A model generated the notes under the pieces. It had not been told where the DNA came from, ran no database searches, and worked only from the letters and a program-made list of their open reading frames with translations. A stretch of 9,157 nt of DNA from Clostridiales bacterium (GTDB lineage Bacteria; Bacillota; Clostridia; Tissierellales; Sedimentibacteraceae): NCBI GenBank assembly GCA_003457065.1, contig DMJQ01000008.1:22289-31445 (forward strand). The letters run 5' to 3'. Every line of letters starts with the position of its first letter. Positions within the stretch are counted from its first letter, which is position 1. Of this stretch, positions 5,955-9,157 are shown piece after piece. The translations under genes were made by a program, and so were the position numbers.

Positions 5955-8603
5955 ATGAAAAAAGTGTTATCACTTGTCTTGGTAATCGCAATGGTATTAT
6001 CAAGTATGAGCGTCGCATTCGCAGCGACATTTTCTGATATAGCAGATGACAATGATTATGCAGAAGCAATTGAAACATTAAAAGCTTTAGGTGTAATCGA
6101 TGGCTATGACGATGGTAGTTTTAAACCGGAAAAAACTGTAACAAGAGCAGAAATGGCTAAATTAATGGTTCAATTGCTTGGTTACGGTGATGTGGTATCA
6201 GGTCAAAAAAGCAGTTTTACTGATACTCAGGGACACTGGGCAGACCAATGGATAGCTCTTGCAGCAGGCAGAGGAATAGTAGTAGGAACTGGAAACGGTA
6301 AATTTGATCCTGAAAGAACAGTATCTTATGATGAAGTACTTACAATGTTAGTTAGAGGATTAGGCTATACTGACAGCTGCAACGAACTTAAAAACATGAC
6401 TTGGCCTACAAACTTCAAAGTAAAAGCTGCTGAGCTTAATATCACAAAAAATGTTGATATGAAAGTAAATGATGCAGACAGAGGCGGAGTTGCACAGGCT
6501 ATGTTCAATGCTTTGGATCAACAGCTTGTTAAAATTAACAGCGATGGAGATGTTGTAAGAGAATATACAACTGTAGGTAAAGATGACAAAATACCTGTAA
6601 ATCTTGTATCAAGAATTGCTAACCCTAATTATGATTTTGTAGTTGGCTTTGAACACATTAATCCTGATAGCAAGGACTATGCAGGAAATAAAGTTGACTT
6701 AACAAAATATTTATTCCAATCTGTAGAAGCATATTTCAATAAAAACAATGATGATGAAATTGTTTATGTAGGAAAAGTTAACAGTTTAACTTATAGCGAT
6801 GAATTCGAAAGTGCAACATTTGATAAAAACGGCAAATTGGATGAATTGGAAGTTGGAGATTATACTTTCGATGTAAATGGTGCTTTAGTATCTTACAACA
6901 ATGATGAATTAGGTTTAAGCAAAATTGAGAAAGAAGACGATCTTGACGGCGCTAAAATTACCATTGTACTTGATAATGATGAAACAAGAGTTAAAGACGG
7001 TGCAGAAGTTTATGGAATAGTTGTAGAAAAAGCATCTGCTTATGTTCAGGTTGAAGAAGAATACAAAGCTGATGCAACTGAAATAGATGACATCTATTTG
7101 CCTGAAAAGAGCGATAAAGTTGACACTAAAAACTTAATCGTTAAAGGCGAGGTTACAGAATTAGATGATATCAAAGTTGATGATATAGTTGCAGCTTACG
7201 CACCATTCGGTGATGATCCTTCAACAGATACTCCTGATAAACTTACACTTGTTGTTTCAAGAAAGACTGTAGAAGGTGAAGTAACTGGTACAGCTAAAGA
7301 TGCTTACTATATAGACAGGACAAAATATGAATTCAACGATGGTTTGAATATGGATGAACTTGAAGTTGGTGATGCAGGTGTATTCTACTTAGATGATAAC
7401 GGCAAGATAATAGCTTTCGGTGACGAATCAGTAGGAAGCAAGACATATGCAGTAGTATATGATGATATTCTTGCAGGTGAGTGCCAACATACATCTAGAG
7501 GCTACTCTGTAACAAAAGCTCCAAGTGTAAAACTTGCAACTGCAGGAAATGAAAAAGTAACATATAAATTTGATGTTGAAATTAACAAAGACGGAACAAT
7601 TGCAGACGATTTTGCAAACCTGTTTAAATTAGATGCTGCTAAAGAAAAGATAGTATTAAAATCAGATAATCAAAAAGATTACTATTTGAAATTAGTATCT
7701 TACAACTTAGATAAAAACAGTGAAATAACTAAATTTGAGTTAGCTGGAAGACCAATAGATACTAAGACTAACAATGCATCTTTCGTATTATCTTCAAATG
7801 TTGTAATATTTGATAAAAACGGAAAAGTAATAACTGAAGATGATCTTGGTTCAAAAGTTGAAGGTACAGCAGTATATCAAAACGGTAAAATAGTTGCACT
7901 TCTTGCTAAAAACGTAGAGAACAAAGGAAATGACTACTATGCGTACGTAACAGGAATCTATAAAGATTCAAATGATGCAAAAGATGAAATCCAGAGACTT
8001 ACTGCATATGTAAAGGGTGCAAAAACTACTACTCTATTAACAGATGATAAGGGTATGGTAACTACTAAACCTGGATATTACAAACTTGAAATCAATGATA
8101 AGGGTATAGTTGTAGATGCTACACATATAACTTCTTCAAGTGCGTTCCAAGCTGGTAAAGTGACAGAAGTTGATGCAAAAGCTGGAACATTGAAAATAGA
8201 CGGTGAAACATATTACTATAATGATGGCGCTGCTACAATAATTGAATTTGACGAAGACGGTGCTGTATCAGTAATAAGCAAATTAAGCGGAATTAAGAAA
8301 AACACTGAAATCAAATACATTGCAGGTACTGATAATGTTGTTAATTATATAATTGTTGGAGAAGCAGAAACTACTCCAGTTGAAAAAAATAGCATACTTC
8401 AATCAGTAACTGTAGATGATAAGTTAATAAAAGTTGACGGAAAAGTATATGAAGTATCCAAAACAGTTGAACTTTTTGAAGAAGGCAAAGCCGATATTAT
8501 CGGATATACAGCTGTTCTTAATGAATTAGTAAATAGAACAGGTGTTGAAGTTAAGATTACTGTAAATAGTGATCTTGTAACAAAAATAGAGATAATTAAA
8601 TAG
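5955..8603 (+). CDS. Secreted SLH-domain S-layer protein
   Basis: The 882-residue product starts at ATG 5955 behind GGAGGA. A typical Sec signal peptide (residues 1-23/24: MKK, a hydrophobic core, then AFA-A) is followed at once by SLH repeats. SLH1 (about 25-78) has FSDI and the canonical TRAE at 63-66. SLH2 (about 88-138) has FTDTQGHWADQWI and GKFDPERTV, with SYDE in place of TRAE. SLH3 (about 150-195) is degenerate, with ADRGG. In the family, SLH repeats form a three-pronged fold that binds pyruvylated secondary cell-wall polymer and holds the protein on the cell surface. The remaining roughly 680 residues are rich in Asp, Glu, Lys, Val and Thr, with many short beta-strand-like segments (for example IDGETYYYN). 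There are no catalytic motifs I recognise and no sortase or C-terminal membrane anchor. Only two cysteines occur (142 and 510). Strong tandem promoters, a stabilising leader and double terminators fit a major surface-layer subunit; a minor SLH surface protein is the alternative. Confidence 0.88.
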   Translation: MKKVLSLVLVIAMVLSSMSVAFAATFSDIADDNDYAEAIETLKALGVIDGYDDGSFKPEKTVTRAEMAKLMVQLLGYGDVVSGQKSSFTDTQGHWADQWIALAAGRGIVVGTGNGKFDPERTVSYDEVLTMLVRGLGYTDSCNELKNMTWPTNFKVKAAELNITKNVDMKVNDADRGGVAQAMFNALDQQLVKINSDGDVVREYTTVGKDDKIPVNLVSRIANPNYDFVVGFEHINPDSKDYAGNKVDLTKYLFQSVEAYFNKNNDDEIVYVGKVNSLTYSDEFESATFDKNGKLDELEVGDYTFDVNGALVSYNNDELGLSKIEKEDDLDGAKITIVLDNDETRVKDGAEVYGIVVEKASAYVQVEEEYKADATEIDDIYLPEKSDKVDTKNLIVKGEVTELDDIKVDDIVAAYAPFGDDPSTDTPDKLTLVVSRKTVEGEVTGTAKDAYYIDRTKYEFNDGLNMDELEVGDAGVFYLDDNGKIIAFGDESVGSKTYAVVYDDILAGECQHTSRGYSVTKAPSVKLATAGNEKVTYKFDVEINKDGTIADDFANLFKLDAAKEKIVLKSDNQKDYYLKLVSYNLDKNSEITKFELAGRPIDTKTNNASFVLSSNVVIFDKNGKVITEDDLGSKVEGTAVYQNGKIVALLAKNVENKGNDYYAYVTGIYKDSNDAKDEIQRLTAYVKGAKTTTLLTDDKGMVTTKPGYYKLEINDKGIVVDATHITSSSAFQAGKVTEVDAKAGTLKIDGETYYYNDGAATIIEFDEDGAVSVISKLSGIKKNTEIKYIAGTDNVVNYIIVGEAETTPVEKNSILQSVTVDDKLIKVDGKVYEVSKTVELFEEGKADIIGYTAVLNELVNRTGVEVKITVNSDLVTKIEIIK

Positions 8604-8622
8604 TAATTTAATTACTTGATAG

Positions 8623-8663
8623 AAAAGGGTTATTGCACTAATTTTAGTGCAATGCCCTTTTTT
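8623..8663 (+). terminator. Intrinsic terminator of the S-layer gene
   Basis: ATTGCACTAA (8632-8641) pairs with TTAGTGCAAT (8644-8653). The stem is lengthened by GGG/CCC and AAAA/TTTT across a one-base bulge, and a run of six T ends at 8663. It begins 20 bases after the stop codon. Confidence 0.9.
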
Positions 8664-8670
8664 ATATGAG

Positions 8671-8700
8671 AGACAGCGGGACGGCAGGCTGTCTTTTTTT
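8671..8700 (+). terminator. Second, tandem intrinsic terminator
   Basis: AGACAGC (8671-8677) pairs with GCTGTCT (8688-8694) around a 10-base loop, and the stem runs straight into seven T (8694-8700). It follows the first terminator by 8 bases and would catch read-through. The IS200-type element begins just after its T run. Confidence 0.75.
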
Positions 8701-8715
8701 GTAAATACAATAAAA

Positions 8716-8733
8716 CCCCCGCTATGCCGGTGG
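8716..8733. repeat. Subterminal hairpin of the IS left end
   Basis: CCCCCGC (8716-8722) folds with GCCGGTGG (8726-8733) around TAT, with one bulged C and one mismatch. Imperfect hairpins near the ends are the recognition sites of Y1 transposases. On the minus strand the stem is followed by TTTT, so it may also act as a terminator in that direction. Confidence 0.5.
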
Positions 8734-8769
8734 AACCAAAAGGCTTTAGCTTCAAGTAGAAAAAGAAAC

Positions 8770-8822
8770 CCTCCAATGTTAAAATTATGTAGGTTTGCCA
8801 CCCACATAAAAAACAGAGGAGG
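8770..8822 (+). promoter_or_regulatory. Hairpin that sequesters the tnpA ribosome binding site
   Basis: CCTCC (8770-8774) is complementary to GGAGG (8818-8822), the core of the tnpA Shine-Dalgarno. Inside it, TGTT (8777-8780) pairs with AACA (8812-8815), TTATGT (8785-8790) with ACATAA (8804-8809), and GGT (8792-8794) with ACC (8800-8802). Together they make one long interrupted stem. Translation should be low unless the stem is opened, as known for IS200 itself. Confidence 0.6.
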
Positions 8823-8829
8823 ATCCCGA

Positions 8830-9157
8830 TTGGATAAGAATACTTTATCACACACAAGATGGGAATGCAAATATCATTTAATATTTGCGCCAAAATATAG
8901 AAGGCAAATAATATACGGAAAAATAAAGCAAGACGTAGGTAAAATATTGAGAGATCTATGCGAAAAAAAGGGAATAGAAGTAATTGAAGCGGAGTTATGT
9001 AAAGATCATATACATATGCTTGTAAGGATACCACCAAAATATAGCGTATCAGAGATGATGGGATATCTGAAGGGAAAGAGTTCTTTAATGATATTCGATA
9101 GACATGCAAACTTAAAATATAAATATGGGAACAGGAATTTTTGGTGCAGAGGATATT
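8830..9157 (+). CDS. tnpA: IS200-type Y1 transposase TnpA, 3' end outside window
   Basis: Translation from TTG 8830 gives 109 residues before the window ends; the family is about 150 residues long. TTG is the chosen start because AGGAGG (8817-8822) lies 7 bases upstream and the protein then begins MDKNTLSHTRWECKYHLIFAP-, close to other IS200 transposases. The HUH metal-binding motif is present as H60-I-H62 in CKDHIHMLV. It is followed by the conserved SEMMGYLKGKSSLMIFDRH stretch and RNFWCRGY. The catalytic tyrosine, expected about 15-25 residues further on, is beyond the edge, so activity cannot be judged. In the family, the dimer cuts and rejoins single-stranded ends, with the tyrosine forming a 5'-phosphotyrosine link. 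The rare start codon, the buried ribosome binding site and the possible antisense RNA all point to very low expression. Confidence 0.9.
   Translation, partial: MDKNTLSHTRWECKYHLIFAPKYRRQIIYGKIKQDVGKILRDLCEKKGIEVIEAELCKDHIHMLVRIPPKYSVSEMMGYLKGKSSLMIFDRHANLKYKYGNRNFWCRGY

Larger units (their letters stand above)
8711..8835 (-). ncRNA. Predicted antisense RNA against the tnpA leader (art200-like)
   Basis: On the minus strand TTGCAT (8865-8870) and TAAAGT (8842-8847) are 17 bases apart, so RNA would start near 8835. It would cover the tnpA start codon, its ribosome binding site and the leader. It would reach the hairpin at 8716-8733, which on this strand is followed by TTTT and could end transcription. 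IS200 is known to make an antisense RNA in the same place that blocks transposase translation. The -10 box is imperfect and there is no direct proof of expression. Confidence 0.3.
8701..9157 (+). mobile_element. IS200-group insertion sequence (IS200/IS605 family), left part
   Basis: The element is recognised by its TnpA gene, the hairpin near its left end and the structured tnpA leader. Elements of this family transpose as single strands, lack terminal inverted repeats and target duplications, and carry subterminal hairpins read by the Y1 transposase. The left tip cannot be fixed from one copy; it should lie between the terminator T run ending at 8700 and the hairpin starting at 8716. The right end is outside the window, and there is no sign of tnpB in the visible part. 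Confidence 0.75.

Noticed and set aside
8526..9109. Minus-strand ORFs opposite the S-layer 3' end, the terminators and tnpA
   Set aside because: They run across two intrinsic terminators and opposite a clear transposase, have no ribosome binding site and look like shadows of the coding strand.
1..9157. CRISPR array, tRNA, rRNA or known riboswitch
   Set aside because: No regularly spaced repeats, no cloverleaf with a T-loop sequence, and no recognisable riboswitch core were seen in the intergenic regions.

Overview
The window looks like a chromosomal segment from a low-GC Gram-positive bacterium, most likely an anaerobic member of the Clostridia (Bacillota). The basis is AT-rich DNA, strong GGAGG-type ribosome binding sites, textbook sigma-A promoters with 16-18 bp spacers, an SLH-anchored S-layer-type protein and an IS200-type element. 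I cannot name the species.

Left part (1-2413, + strand): the end of a two-gene operon typical of McrBC-like (type IV restriction) defence. The first gene, cut by the window edge, is the C-terminal end of an AAA+ ATPase. The second is a McrC-like protein with a DUF2357 N-terminal region and a C-terminal PD-(D/E)XK nuclease domain. A perfect 14-bp hairpin lies in the gap facing the next, convergent gene.

Middle part (2482-4924, - strand): cinA, encoding the two-domain nicotinamide-nucleotide repair enzyme, is interrupted by an in-frame TGA. The 38 codons after the TGA still read as a normal CinA C-terminus, so the gene looks like a recent nonsense mutant (or a sequencing error). Upstream of it is a cytoplasmic M14-family zinc carboxypeptidase gene. 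Each has its own promoter, and a hairpin lies between them.

Right part (5093-8700, + strand): a small six-helix DUF308/HdeD-like membrane protein gene is followed by a 255-bp regulatory region. That region holds palindromes and two tandem sigma-A promoters that share a 9-bp repeat at their -35 boxes. It then gives a short leader that begins with a stable hairpin. This drives an 882-residue secreted protein with a signal peptide, three N-terminal SLH repeats and a long acidic C-terminal part, very likely a major S-layer protein. Two consecutive intrinsic terminators close the gene.

Right edge (about 8701-9157): the left end and first 109 codons of an IS200-group element. Its tnpA Shine-Dalgarno is buried in a long hairpin. 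A plausible antisense promoter faces the tnpA start, and the hairpin at the left end would end that antisense RNA. This reproduces the double control known from IS200.

The genes do not form one pathway. The window combines a defence operon, metabolic housekeeping, a cell-surface locus and a mobile element. The most informative anomalies are the cinA stop, the architecture of the S-layer promoter region and the control elements of the IS.
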